A DNA stretch of 64,000 bases from the NCBI RefSeq assembly GCF_900112195.1, contig NZ_FOKR01000005.1, positions 62,001 through 126,000 of the forward strand. The letters run 5' to 3'. Numbering within the stretch: the stretch's first letter is position 1; each line of letters opens with the position of its first letter. Below the pieces are notes generated by a model that worked only from the letters and a program-made list of their open reading frames with translations, was not told the DNA's origin and searched no databases. The position numbers and the translations under genes are program-made. The DNA is from Butyrivibrio sp. YAB3001. Its GTDB lineage: Bacteria; Bacillota; Clostridia; Lachnospirales; Lachnospiraceae. Below, one piece after another: positions 27,575 to 36,946 of the stretch.

Positions 27575-28974
27575 TAATTTAACCCCTGATATAGTGAAGC
27601 AAAACGCTCTATCATCATCTTGTGTCTGAAAAACTTCTCAACTCTTGTTCTGCCAATCTCACCCATCTCTTCACGCCTTTCTTTGCTCTCACAAAGCTTC
27701 TCCATAGCCTGGGCAAGACCTTCTCTGTGCATTGGAGGAACGCAGAATCCCGCTATTCCAAAGAAATCACCTTCTTCTCCTTCGATAAGCTGCCTGCAGC
27801 AACCAACATCCGTTGTGACAACAGGGCGTCTTGCGGCAAAGGATTCAAGAACTGATAAAGGCTGGCCCTCTGAGATACTTGTAAGCATTGTAAAATCAAG
27901 TTTTTTCATATACTCTATGACATTGACCTGACCGGCAAATATTACATTCTTAAGATGAAGACTATCCACAAGTTCATGGCACTCCCTTGCATAATCCTCA
28001 TCATCGGTTCCGCCAAGAATATGCAGCCTTATATTACTCCTCATTGCTTTAAGTTCATTAAAGGCATAGATCAAAGTCTTAACATCCTTGATCGGCGCAA
28101 GTCTGATAACCGCTCCGATATCCACGAAGCCGTCGTCTTCTTTTAAGGGAATATCACAAAATTTCTCGTAATGAATACCGTTTGGTATTACTTTGCACTT
28201 ATTCGCCTCTGCACCAAGCTCTTGCTGAATCTTGCTTGCATTCCCAAACAAACTTGTTATAAACGTAGCTCTTTTATATGCCACATCAGAAAGCATGTAA
28301 AAGAACTTTATCCACTGTCTCTTAAATGCCGGTATAACCCAGTTTGCCCTTATTATTTCCTCTTCTCTCTCTCTTGAGTAAATGCCATGTTCAGAAAGGA
28401 TTATCGGTCTTCCGGTTTTGAATTGTCCAAGCGCCGCCAAAAGCCCGCCATATCCCGTACATATTGTGTGATAGCAGTCTGCCACCGGCACTTCACTTCC
28501 AATAAGATAGAGCACAGGAAGAAGCATTGACCTTATCGTATGAAATGTCTCTGCAAAAGCCACATATGGATATTTTGTTTTGCAAAGGTCTGTAAGCACA
28601 TCCAGAAAAGATTCACTCATAAGAAAACTGGCCGGATTATACTTTTTATCCTGGTACATACTAAAAAGCACGTTCCAATCAGGCCTCTCGCAATCTATAG
28701 CATCGTACAAAGCCTGTTTTTCATCATCATCAAGCTTAAACTTATCATTCTTGTTAGCTCTTACCTTAAGTGCATCATCCAAAAACACTTCTGTGACACC
28801 CGTAACATTTTCCGGAAGCTCATACTTAAACTTTCCTCTGTCACTGGCTCTTGCTCCAATAACCCAAAGGATAAATTCATGCTCCGGCATCGCCTTTATG
28901 TAATTGTGCATCCAGGATGAAACGCCACCATAAGCATATGGATAGCTCCCCTCCAGAATAAGGCATATTTTCAT
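27574..28974 (-). CDS. pelF: Pel glycosyltransferase PelF (GT4)
   Basis: The 466-residue soluble glycosyltransferase that would polymerise the Pel-type polysaccharide at the cytoplasmic face. The N-terminal ICLILEGSYPYAYGGVSSWMHN and the central SEHGIYSRERE stretch are diagnostic of PelF. The C-terminal donor domain has IPNGIHYEKF, IGAVIRLAPIKDVKTLI and the E-x7-E motif in SISEGQPLSVLESFAARRP. Pseudomonas PelF prefers UDP-GlcNAc/UDP-GalNAc. The donor here is inferred by family. It lies 6 bp downstream of the DUF2194 gene. Confidence 0.95.
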   Translation of the reverse strand: MKICLILEGSYPYAYGGVSSWMHNYIKAMPEHEFILWVIGARASDRGKFKYELPENVTGVTEVFLDDALKVRANKNDKFKLDDDEKQALYDAIDCERPDWNVLFSMYQDKKYNPASFLMSESFLDVLTDLCKTKYPYVAFAETFHTIRSMLLPVLYLIGSEVPVADCYHTICTGYGGLLAALGQFKTGRPIILSEHGIYSREREEEIIRANWVIPAFKRQWIKFFYMLSDVAYKRATFITSLFGNASKIQQELGAEANKCKVIPNGIHYEKFCDIPLKEDDGFVDIGAVIRLAPIKDVKTLIYAFNELKAMRSNIRLHILGGTDDEDYARECHELVDSLHLKNVIFAGQVNVIEYMKKLDFTMLTSISEGQPLSVLESFAARRPVVTTDVGCCRQLIEGEEGDFFGIAGFCVPPMHREGLAQAMEKLCESKERREEMGEIGRTRVEKFFRHKMMIERFASLYQGLN

Positions 28975-28980
28975 CAGAGC

Positions 28981-30798
28981 TTATCTCCTTGTTATTGTTA
29001 CCCTATGGGACTTAACCTTTAAAAGATAAAGAGTGTCATTAAGCTTCGTAAGCTCACCACCATAGGCTTCTGCAATCTCTCCCTCATTTACTCTGATCAG
29101 ATAAAATGCAGTATCAATAAGCCCTGTGGTATTTAGGACAATGTTCTCATTTTTAACGCTGTAATAACTCGGTATTAGATTTACGTATCTTTGCACTGCG
29201 CCGCCCATCTCTGAGCCTGTAAGATGCCTTATATTTTTTCCTGATTCGTCAACCCATCCCATATAGGCATCCAGCCTGTTCTTCTGCACTTCCCATCCAA
29301 GCTCAGCTCCTCTGTCTTCATCGAGAAGATCGTCAGGATGCATAAAATGAGAACAAACAAAATGAAAATTCAGCTCAGACAGCGCTGTTATTTTCATATA
29401 ATCATCCAAAACTCCACCCGAAATAACCCTTGGAGTTTCAATCATTCCATCACTTGAAACTGAAAACTCCTGAACATACTCATCTTCGCCCTCCAGATAA
29501 ATACTTGCTATTACCTTCACCTGCGGATAGCCTATACCAAGAAGCCTTCTTCCTTCCTCCGATAATATGTCTGATGGCGGCACATAAACCGTCATCTTCT
29601 GAGTTGGAAAAATACTTCCCGAAAATCTTACAAGCTCATCAAAAGACGCCTTCATGGTGTCATAGTTTTCCCAGATTTTATAGCCAAGTTCCTTGTGGTA
29701 TACATAGTTTTCAAGACATAAGGGCTGATGATTATAGCCGTGATATCCCAACTCTCCCCCCTGATTCAAAAGCATATTTCCATAGTAGTAGTAGTTGGCT
29801 GTACTATCGTTTGCAGGAAGGTCTCCATAGGTCTGATCCCTATAAGTCTCTATAATAAGTCCGGTATACTTAATGTCATGCTTTCTTCCAAGGGTTAGCA
29901 TATCCGGCCACCACACTCTGGAATAGAACTCAGCTATTCCCATGTTGTAGTCTCTTTTTACATATTCGCCATTACCATCAGGCACAGGAGATGGAAAATC
30001 ATCCAGATAGAATGTCGAAGCATTTATTACAGGATAGATAAAATAATCTTCAAGCAGCGTATAAGCACTTGCATATATTCCTCTATAAGCTTTTTCTGAG
30101 TATCCGAAATTGCATACAACAAATTTCCCCTTCTGATAGTCTCTCGACCACACAAGCGGAACCTTCCCATCTTCTGTATGAGCATAAACTTTGCACTTAT
30201 CATCCAGAACCACTGAAGTAGACGACTCATATCCGTCAACAATCGGATAGGTAATCTGCGCTCCGAGCATATAATCAGGCTCAGACACAAAATCATCCAC
30301 TCTCGAATATGCATAATTTGAACTGATTATTCCAAGTTTAGAACTTACAAAATCAAATATATCAGTCTTAAATGGCGGGATTCCAAGTAGTAATCTTCCA
30401 CCTTTTCCAACCCATCCCGTTATTGTCAGTATATTTCTCCCAATACAGTCAAAATCACTTATGGCTATCACCATGGTCTTGCATCCTGATAATGCTTCTT
30501 CATAGTCACCCTCTTCATTGACATCCATCACCTTGAAAGGGACGCGCATATCGATCAAAACCTGATTATATATCTTATAGGCATTCTGGCTTGTCGTGTC
30601 TTCTGAGTTCCATAACAAAAGACATGTTTTTTCTCTTGAGGATTCCTTCATATGAACAATCTGGTCATCGGGAAGAATCTGTATATCAGGTTCTTTTTCC
30701 TCATACATAATGCCGATTCGTTCAACCACAAGAACTGTAAAAAGGAGAATAAATCCAATCGCAACACCGATCAGGTCACGAAATCTCTTATCTTTCAT
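28981..30798 (-). CDS. DUF2194 membrane protein with polysaccharide-deacetylase-like domain (PelA equivalent)
   Basis: A 605-residue protein with an N-terminal membrane helix (about 10-26), an alpha/beta region (about 55-250) and a deacetylase-like barrel from about 260. The barrel carries YLDDFPSP (D266, D267) and GYHGYNHQP (H353, H357), the DD and HxxxH metal motifs of carbohydrate esterase 4-like enzymes. In Pseudomonas, PelA deacetylates the Pel polymer. Gram-positive Pel clusters carry a stand-alone deacetylase in that place, and this gene fits the slot. There is no PelA-type hydrolase domain that I recognise, though the N-terminal region could be a remnant. It overlaps pelE by four bases. 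Confidence 0.8.
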   Translation of the reverse strand: MKDKRFRDLIGVAIGFILLFTVLVVERIGIMYEEKEPDIQILPDDQIVHMKESSREKTCLLLWNSEDTTSQNAYKIYNQVLIDMRVPFKVMDVNEEGDYEEALSGCKTMVIAISDFDCIGRNILTITGWVGKGGRLLLGIPPFKTDIFDFVSSKLGIISSNYAYSRVDDFVSEPDYMLGAQITYPIVDGYESSTSVVLDDKCKVYAHTEDGKVPLVWSRDYQKGKFVVCNFGYSEKAYRGIYASAYTLLEDYFIYPVINASTFYLDDFPSPVPDGNGEYVKRDYNMGIAEFYSRVWWPDMLTLGRKHDIKYTGLIIETYRDQTYGDLPANDSTANYYYYGNMLLNQGGELGYHGYNHQPLCLENYVYHKELGYKIWENYDTMKASFDELVRFSGSIFPTQKMTVYVPPSDILSEEGRRLLGIGYPQVKVIASIYLEGEDEYVQEFSVSSDGMIETPRVISGGVLDDYMKITALSELNFHFVCSHFMHPDDLLDEDRGAELGWEVQKNRLDAYMGWVDESGKNIRHLTGSEMGGAVQRYVNLIPSYYSVKNENIVLNTTGLIDTAFYLIRVNEGEIAEAYGGELTKLNDTLYLLKVKSHRVTITRR

Positions 30799-31697
30799 GC
30801 CCTCTGCTCCTCTTTATTGCCAATATCCCAAAGATCAACCAGATCCCTGATCTCTCTGGAATAATAATTTCCACTATTCTTAACAGTATCCACTATTTCT
30901 TTGATCTTATTTCCCGCGCCGGTCTCATAATAATATCTAAGCCTTAGTTTGATGCACCTTTCATCCTTTGGCCAACTGGTCTCCATTTCAGAAAGCACAG
31001 TATCCGCAATTGAAAACTGTTTTTCTGCAAAAAGAGCATTTATAAACGAAACGTAGTCCTCCTGCCTTGAATTTCTCGAAACTTTCTCTGCAAGAAGCTG
31101 CATCAGTGTATTTCTCTGAATTTCAAGGAGCTGCCCCTGTATCATATTGCTGGAGACATACTGTTCAAGAAAAGATATATAGTCTTCCAAAAGCCCGTCT
31201 TCCTCAGGATTTTCCGCATATCTGGCACTATATTCCTGTGCCTTAAGTTCAAACTCTTTTGACAGCTCAACCATGGCAGTCGTGGCATAATGGACAACTT
31301 CCACATCATCATTCATTCTGGCTTCATTGATAACAGGGATATAGCTCTTTGTCCCGCTCATCAGAACATCAAGCATCACACTCCTTCTTACAGAAGGATC
31401 ATCCATGATAAGGGCATCCTGCAAAGGCACTACATTCTCACTCTCAGGAGCTTCCACCACGATTGTGTCTCCACTTTCATCCGAACTCTTCATATTTTCA
31501 AGGTTCTTATTGTTTACTCCAACCCGCTCCGTAAGTATCATAAAGCTCACAATAAGCGCGCTTAACATACCCCAGAAGGGAATGCACACAATTATGACAA
31601 ACATAATTCTGTCAATTTTGAGCATTCGTTTTTTCATGAGGAAAAAAGCAATAATTACTATGAAAATATGAAGAAAAAGCATTATAAATCCTATCAA
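30795..31697 (-). CDS. pelE: PelE-like membrane protein with TPR-type helical domain
   Basis: A 300-residue protein with two N-terminal membrane helices (about 4-20 and 27-52) followed by a soluble, mainly helical domain with repeat character (DYISFLEQYVSSNMIQGQLLEI, DYVSFINALFAEKQFSIAD, RCIKLRLRYYYETGAG). PelE of Pseudomonas has the same layout of TM pair plus tetratricopeptide repeats and binds PelD in the inner-membrane complex. Sequence conservation in this family is low. The call rests on topology, size and position between pelD and the pelA-like gene, with four-base overlaps on both sides. Confidence 0.85.
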   Translation of the reverse strand: MIGFIMLFLHIFIVIIAFFLMKKRMLKIDRIMFVIIVCIPFWGMLSALIVSFMILTERVGVNNKNLENMKSSDESGDTIVVEAPESENVVPLQDALIMDDPSVRRSVMLDVLMSGTKSYIPVINEARMNDDVEVVHYATTAMVELSKEFELKAQEYSARYAENPEEDGLLEDYISFLEQYVSSNMIQGQLLEIQRNTLMQLLAEKVSRNSRQEDYVSFINALFAEKQFSIADTVLSEMETSWPKDERCIKLRLRYYYETGAGNKIKEIVDTVKNSGNYYSREIRDLVDLWDIGNKEEQRA

Positions 31698-33802
31698 GCC
31701 ACATTCTCCACAACATCACATTTAAGCCCCATATCTCTAAAGCGCTTTAATACGATGCTTTCACTGTTATCGTCAACCTGAGCCGCTAAAAGATAGATAT
31801 TCCCATCATTTCCAAGCCCCAATACATCGTTGTTTCTTATCTTTGACTGGAACATCTCATCGATTTCTTCCAAAGTTTTATCCTTAATAAAAAACCTGAT
31901 AAGTCTGAAACTTGTCCTCTTGTTCACCATCATCTCTTTCTGAATCTCAAACTGAGAAATAAAGTATTCAGTTTTTGTTATAGAAGTTCCTTCTATAAAT
32001 GTCTTTTCTGCAACAGCCCTCTGATATTCCCATGCCTTAATGATGAAGTTCTCCATAAGACCTCCGAGAATCCTTATCAGATTGGAGTAATAGGTGCTTA
32101 TCTGAAGATATTCCACGTTATAGATCATTATCAAAACTGAAAGATGTCCTTCAGATTTAATGCCCGCAACATACGTTGGAAACCCTTCCCTTACACTGTT
32201 ATTAAACCAAATATCATTTTCCTTTAATGTCTCCAGAACGCTTGCAAAATCCTCAAGGTTTATGGATTTCTTTAATTGCCTGCTTATTTTCTCAGAAGAA
32301 ACGTTTAATCTTGCAAATCTTGCATTAGGATCATTTATTGTATAGATGGCAATAGACTTATTATCAAGTACATCCTCCATTACAGGTATTGATTCCGCAA
32401 AGATTTCTTCCGGCACTGTTGTACTAAGTCTTTTTACAACATCAAAAATACGTCCGAATCCGTCACGACTTCCGATAAGGTCTGCTTTATACCTGTTCTT
32501 GTAATCCATTGCTTCATGATACAACTGCGAAACGAACGCATTCTCAGATTTCAATGCCTCATTCTCTTCATTGACAAAAGAAATGTCCTCTTCCTTCTTC
32601 TGCTTGATATATCCGCATATTGCCGCCGCTACTAATAATAGGATAAAAGAAATCCAGTTTCCGGGATCGTAAAACAGCAATATGGCATTCGTTCCCTCTG
32701 CTTTGTATGCAAGAACAAGCGATGTAATCTCAATAAAAGCTGTAAGGACTCCGATTCTCGCCCCGTAAACTAAAGACATAAGTATTACGAATAACAGTCT
32801 TACATCTATCATGCTGAACTGAACGCTTCCACTGGAGAGATAGTTATAAACTTCAACCAGTGCCGTACCGCCGATCAGCTCTAAGATCATTAGAAATCTG
32901 CCGCCAACCTTAAATCTTTTTATCAATCTCTGGGTAATGGACGGCTTAACCCGAAATGCATTTTGAAAATTAAAGATGTACTCATCAAAATCCCAGCATG
33001 CATCATGCCTTGCAAACCAACCGTACTTTTCTCTGGCTATATTTTCGCCATGTTCTATTTGGCCTTTTATCCCCGATTTAGACAAAAGAATTTCCGCATT
33101 GGGATAAAACTCCTTAATTGCTTCTCTTATCTCTCCGTAAGTCGTTTTTGCGCCGCTCTTTAGATATATCCTTTCAATCTCATTTGACTCGGTATCAATC
33201 TCATCATTCCACACATCGAATAAGTGATAAAAAAACTCCATCAGGTCAGATGCTTTTAGAAAAAAAGCAATCTCATCTTCCAAAAAATTAATCTCAACCC
33301 TTTCCTTATCTTCAATTTTTTTCAGGATCCTACACCAGTAATCATCCTTATAAAGAGGATTCATAAGATACGGGCTATATACCATCTTTATATCTATATT
33401 GTAGTTTTCAGCATAATACCTGCAGATATTTTCAGAAGAATCAAAGATTACCGAGTCGCTGTTATTCACATCGACCAGTGCTTCGTCTGAGACAAGATAA
33501 ACAAACTGGCTGATCTTATTTTTCTGACTCAGCGAGCAAACTCGCCTTAGCTGTTCGATCTCGCCAGTTTCATTGCTATCTTTATTTAGAGAATATGAAA
33601 AAAAGATAACTCTCTCAAAAGAAAAAGTATCAAACAATCTACGGAACTTATCGCTCATTATGTCCTGGGCAAAGAAACTAACGTTTCCATCCTTGTGGGC
33701 ACGGCAGTCTGCATCACAAACAACTACGTTGTCAGATGAAAACGCAATCTCAATGGTTTCTTTAGTTAAATAACCTGTGTTGCCCACTAAAAGAGTATCC
33801 AT
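31694..33802 (-). CDS. pelD: PelD-like c-di-GMP receptor with N-terminal SDR/epimerase-like domain
   Basis: A 702-residue protein with four parts. Residues 1 to about 270 look like a short-chain dehydrogenase/epimerase fold (GNTGYLTKETIEIAF nucleotide loop, VIFFSYS, and a later dimer-like tail). Residues about 300-405 form four membrane helices. A coiled coil (about 405-445) leads to a GAF domain (about 450-585). The end (about 590-702) is a degenerate GGDEF domain: GNDGN (664-668) replaces GGDEF, while the I-site RxxD is kept (R656-N-N-D659), as in PelD, where it binds c-di-GMP and switches on polymer synthesis. It is the first gene of the operon. The upstream 119 bp is AT-rich without a clear consensus promoter. 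Confidence 0.9.
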   Translation of the reverse strand: MDTLLVGNTGYLTKETIEIAFSSDNVVVCDADCRAHKDGNVSFFAQDIMSDKFRRLFDTFSFERVIFFSYSLNKDSNETGEIEQLRRVCSLSQKNKISQFVYLVSDEALVDVNNSDSVIFDSSENICRYYAENYNIDIKMVYSPYLMNPLYKDDYWCRILKKIEDKERVEINFLEDEIAFFLKASDLMEFFYHLFDVWNDEIDTESNEIERIYLKSGAKTTYGEIREAIKEFYPNAEILLSKSGIKGQIEHGENIAREKYGWFARHDACWDFDEYIFNFQNAFRVKPSITQRLIKRFKVGGRFLMILELIGGTALVEVYNYLSSGSVQFSMIDVRLLFVILMSLVYGARIGVLTAFIEITSLVLAYKAEGTNAILLFYDPGNWISFILLLVAAAICGYIKQKKEEDISFVNEENEALKSENAFVSQLYHEAMDYKNRYKADLIGSRDGFGRIFDVVKRLSTTVPEEIFAESIPVMEDVLDNKSIAIYTINDPNARFARLNVSSEKISRQLKKSINLEDFASVLETLKENDIWFNNSVREGFPTYVAGIKSEGHLSVLIMIYNVEYLQISTYYSNLIRILGGLMENFIIKAWEYQRAVAEKTFIEGTSITKTEYFISQFEIQKEMMVNKRTSFRLIRFFIKDKTLEEIDEMFQSKIRNNDVLGLGNDGNIYLLAAQVDDNSESIVLKRFRDMGLKCDVVENVA

Positions 33803-33921
33803 TAAAGATTAGTCCTTTCAGTAAACCCAGACACCAGAGCAAAGTTCCATGATAAAATATATATATATTATCTTAATTACGTCATGGTTATTAACATTTT
33901 ACCATACATTTATTTACTTTG

Positions 33922-35319
33922 TTAAGTTTGACTAATAAAGCTTATCTCAACCTTAGCTCCACAAGTCTCTTTAGAATTAGCGAGAATAATCTTTCCGCCG
34001 TGCTCCTTAGCGACTTTCTTTGCAAAGAACAATCCTATACCATAATGAGAGCCACCGGTTCTACTGGAATCATCCATGAAAAACTGTTCTGTGCCATGGG
34101 CAAGAGCTTCCGGCGTGAAGCCACATCCTGAATCCTCAACGGCAAAGACAAATTCTCCGCCTTTGTAAGTAGCCATAATATTCATTACGCCGCCCTTAGG
34201 CGTGTGCTCAGCAGCATTCCTCACAACATTCATAACAGCCCTGACAACGTGGTCATACACGATGCTTATAGCAGACTCGCTATTTTCTAATTCTTCCCTC
34301 CAATTTATCTGAAGCTGATAAACTTCCGAAAGTCCCAGTGTCTGCTTTTTGATATCAGCGATAACATCAGAGATATTCACCTTAACAGGCGCCTGTGAAA
34401 TACCCTCCTGAGACTTCGTAACTTCTATTAGAGTCTGCACATAGTTCTGAATCTGAAGTGCGCTTTCTGAAATATAGTCCGCATAGTTCTTCTGCTCCTC
34501 CGTAAGCTCTGTCTCAAGTAAAAGCTCGGAATTTCCCCGAACCACTGTTAGAGGAGTCTTAATGTCGTGGGCAAGAGCTGACATCTGCCTGTTCTTTTCC
34601 TGCTCGGTCTCCCACTGCTTCTGAAGGGAAGTCTTAAGCGCATATCGCATGTCATCCAGTCCCGCCAGGCATTCATCAATCTCCCTAACGCCTGAATAGT
34701 TAATTTTAAAATCCAGGTTCCTGTCTCTAATCTGCTCTAAGGCATCTCTCATGGGGGTCATTTTCCTTCTGATGCTTGAGCCAAATTTTTTAGCAAAAAT
34801 CTGCATGATTCCCAAGCAGCAGATAAGAATGAAAATCGTCAGGAGATTTTCAGGATTTGGCAGATGTTCATTCATCCACATGGATTTATACTGTGGCTTA
34901 AGTCTGTACTGCAAAACAACATATTCAGCCGGACGGATAATAATTTTATAGAATCTGCCGTCGCTATAATTATTATTTGACAATACATTCCATGCTGTTT
35001 CTACATCCTTTTCGCCAAGGTCACCGGAGAGGACTTTTCCATCCTCTGAAAAGACCACATAGCGGCATACTTCTGGAATCAGATCAGCCGTCACTTCGTC
35101 TGCTGTTTTAATCTGTTCAAAAGCATCACTTATCCTATATTCCGCGTAGTTAGCCGGGTAGATAACTCCGGCATTTATAAGCAGGTTAAACGCAAAAAGA
35201 GAAATGCCAGCCCAGATAAGGAGTGCAAATCCCATTAAAAGAATATAGGCCTCGAACATGCTTCCAAGACCCAGCGTACCTCTCTTATTCTTTTTATTCT
35301 TACTCTTTACTCCTCCCAT
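33922..35319 (-). CDS. Sensor histidine kinase, lantibiotic-immunity type
   Basis: A 465-residue membrane kinase with two hydrophobic segments (about 24-46 and 155-172) around an extracellular sensor of about 105 residues. A linker and the kinase core follow. The phospho-acceptor box is SALAHDIKTPLTVVRGN, the N-box NVVRNAAEHTP, then GCGFTP and GIGLFFAKKVAKEHGG. The HDIKTPLT form is usual in kinases controlling bacteriocin-immunity or antimicrobial-peptide transporters. Its start overlaps the response-regulator stop by 13 bases. It lies at the end of the ABC-transporter/two-component group and very likely senses an antimicrobial peptide; the ligand is not known. Confidence 0.9.
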   Translation of the reverse strand: MGGVKSKNKKNKRGTLGLGSMFEAYILLMGFALLIWAGISLFAFNLLINAGVIYPANYAEYRISDAFEQIKTADEVTADLIPEVCRYVVFSEDGKVLSGDLGEKDVETAWNVLSNNNYSDGRFYKIIIRPAEYVVLQYRLKPQYKSMWMNEHLPNPENLLTIFILICCLGIMQIFAKKFGSSIRRKMTPMRDALEQIRDRNLDFKINYSGVREIDECLAGLDDMRYALKTSLQKQWETEQEKNRQMSALAHDIKTPLTVVRGNSELLLETELTEEQKNYADYISESALQIQNYVQTLIEVTKSQEGISQAPVKVNISDVIADIKKQTLGLSEVYQLQINWREELENSESAISIVYDHVVRAVMNVVRNAAEHTPKGGVMNIMATYKGGEFVFAVEDSGCGFTPEALAHGTEQFFMDDSSRTGGSHYGIGLFFAKKVAKEHGGKIILANSKETCGAKVEISFISQT

Positions 35320-35969
35320 TTATATCCAATCCCCCAAACTGTCTTAATCGGCATATACTCGAAGTGCGAGAGCTTCGTTCTTATGTTTTTGATGTGCGTA
35401 ATGATTGTGCTTTCGCTACTCTCACTATCGTATCCAAGCACCTTTTCAAGTATCTGTTCTTTTGAAAAAATCTGACCGCGGTTCTTTGCCAAAAACTCGC
35501 ATATGTCATACTCAGCCCTTGTGAGATTTATTTCTTTTTCATCAATCATCATCTTTCGTGCTTCAAGCATAAAGCAGATTCTGCCAAGGGCAAGTCTTGC
35601 CACGTGTTCGCGCTTTTCTCTTCGAAGGTGCGCACCGATTCTCGCACGTAGCTCCATTACTCCAAAGGGCTTGCAGATATAATCATCTGCGCCAAGGGCA
35701 AGTCCATTCACAAGACTTCCCTCATCCGTCTTTGCGGTGATAAATACAATCGGACAATCAACCACGTTCCTTATCTTCGAGCAAAGCTCAAAGCCGTCAA
35801 TTCCTGGCATCATCACGTCCAGTAATACAAGGTCGAAGCGTGAGAGTTTATCCATCTCAATTTTCGTAGGATCATCAATTTTTGTAACAGTGTGAGAGTC
35901 CTTAATAAGAACCTTCTCAATCATGTTTAGAATGGCGTTTTCGTCGTCAACTGCAAGTATGTTTGCCAT
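35307..35969 (-). CDS. OmpR-family response regulator
   Basis: A 220-residue two-domain regulator. The receiver has the acidic pocket in LAVDDENAI, the phospho-acceptor Asp in LVLLDVMMPG, the Thr in CPIVFITAKTDE and the Lys in DDYICKPFG. The C-terminal winged helix (RAEYDICEFLAKNRGQIFSKEQI, ESSESTIITHIKNIRTKL, VWGIGYKWEE) is of the OmpR/PhoB type. It is paired with the overlapping downstream kinase and probably activates the adjacent ABC transporter genes. Confidence 0.94.
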   Translation of the reverse strand: MANILAVDDENAILNMIEKVLIKDSHTVTKIDDPTKIEMDKLSRFDLVLLDVMMPGIDGFELCSKIRNVVDCPIVFITAKTDEGSLVNGLALGADDYICKPFGVMELRARIGAHLRREKREHVARLALGRICFMLEARKMMIDEKEINLTRAEYDICEFLAKNRGQIFSKEQILEKVLGYDSESSESTIITHIKNIRTKLSHFEYMPIKTVWGIGYKWEE

Positions 35970-35995
35970 ATTCTGTTTTCATCCTCTTTTTCATT

Positions 35996-36187
35996 ATATG
36001 ATGTAATCGTCAAAAGTGATAACACGGATTGTTCCGTACTTCGTACTCCCACAATCCTCCGAAATATTCGGATAAAAGTGTGACTTACGTCCCACTTTTA
36101 TCCGAATATTTCCGCGGGTCTTAAAGTATTTCACCCACTTGCAAGCGAGCTTGCAGTGTTCTTATACTTTTGACCCTGTTATCATTA
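35996..36187. repeat. Palindromic intergenic element with outer inverted ends
   Basis: Inside a 230-bp gap are nested inverted repeats. The first is GGATTGT/ACAATCC (36027-36033 and 36051-36057), with GTAC arms inside. The second has 20-bp arms at 36061-36080 and 36093-36112, an almost perfect long stem. The third has GCAAG/CTTGC arms (36141-36145 and 36149-36153). The ends themselves pair (TCAAAAGT-ATAA near 36010 with TTAT-ACTTTTGA near 36162). The whole resembles a MITE-like or RNA-coding repeat. Its first ~70 bp also occur at about 58561-58630. Confidence 0.7.
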
Positions 36188-36200
36188 TATTTGGAGCTGA

Positions 36201-36944
36201 TTATTCAGATATCCTACTACCCTCATAGTTTGCAGCGAAAACAAAATATCCCACAAAGCATACGATGGCAACTACCAGGTAAATCGATGCCTGTGACTTG
36301 ATCTCGGAAAGTGCTCCGCTATCTGCAAGCTTGTATACAAGGAATGTTTGTGGCATTCTGGCTGTCCATGAAAGAGGTACGATTTTCCATGCATACATTC
36401 CCATATCCGTAAGGAAAAGTGCACCGATAAGTCCAGAAATCAAACCTGCACCTATCACAAAAGCTTTTCCAAAAACAAATGCAAATATCTCAAATATCAG
36501 ATAAAGCGGAATCGCGGAAAGCCACATCACAAAGGATGCCATAACGAACACACCCATTGAAGCAACACTCTGTCCGTGAATCATGTTAAAGCCAAATCCG
36601 AATAAAACTGCTGTGAATAACAAGGCGAAGAGACTAAGTAAAAGTAATGTCACTGCCTTTGAAAAGAGCGCTGCCGTCTTACTTCTTAAAGTAAGTAGAT
36701 TTTGGAACGCTCCCGCATTTTGCTCCTGTTCCATTGTACTTGCAATGAATATTCCAATCAATACAGGAAATGCAAATCCAATAGCCTCATAAAAAGCGGT
36801 TATCTTATCAGTCTCATTCCATCCGGAAATCGCATAATAAGCAAGAAACATTGCACTAACCACAATCGGGATTATAATATGACTAATTGTCACTGGACTT
36901 CTTTTCATCTTATAAAAATCTGCACGAAGACATCTTAAAAACAT
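36201..36944 (-). CDS. Lantibiotic-immunity-type ABC permease (LanG/MutG-like)
   Basis: A 247-residue membrane protein with six hydrophobic segments, of the ABC-2 permease type found in LanFEG transporters. Features include FLRCLRADFYKMKRSPV at the start, EQEQNAGAFQNLLTLR after the first helix pair, and a short C-terminal tail. With the neighbouring permease and ATPase it would expel lantibiotics or bacitracin-like peptides from the membrane. It is 2 bp from the other permease gene. The specific peptide is unknown and no bacteriocin gene is in the window. Confidence 0.88.
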   Translation of the reverse strand: MFLRCLRADFYKMKRSPVTISHIIIPIVVSAMFLAYYAISGWNETDKITAFYEAIGFAFPVLIGIFIASTMEQEQNAGAFQNLLTLRSKTAALFSKAVTLLLLSLFALLFTAVLFGFGFNMIHGQSVASMGVFVMASFVMWLSAIPLYLIFEIFAFVFGKAFVIGAGLISGLIGALFLTDMGMYAWKIVPLSWTARMPQTFLVYKLADSGALSEIKSQASIYLVVAIVCFVGYFVFAANYEGSRISE

Positions 36945-36946
36945 TT

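Noticed and set aside
33855..33875. TATATATATATA run before pelD as a repeat or operator
   Set aside because: A short alternating AT run in an AT-rich gap, with no symmetry beyond the alternation; it may only be part of a promoter region.
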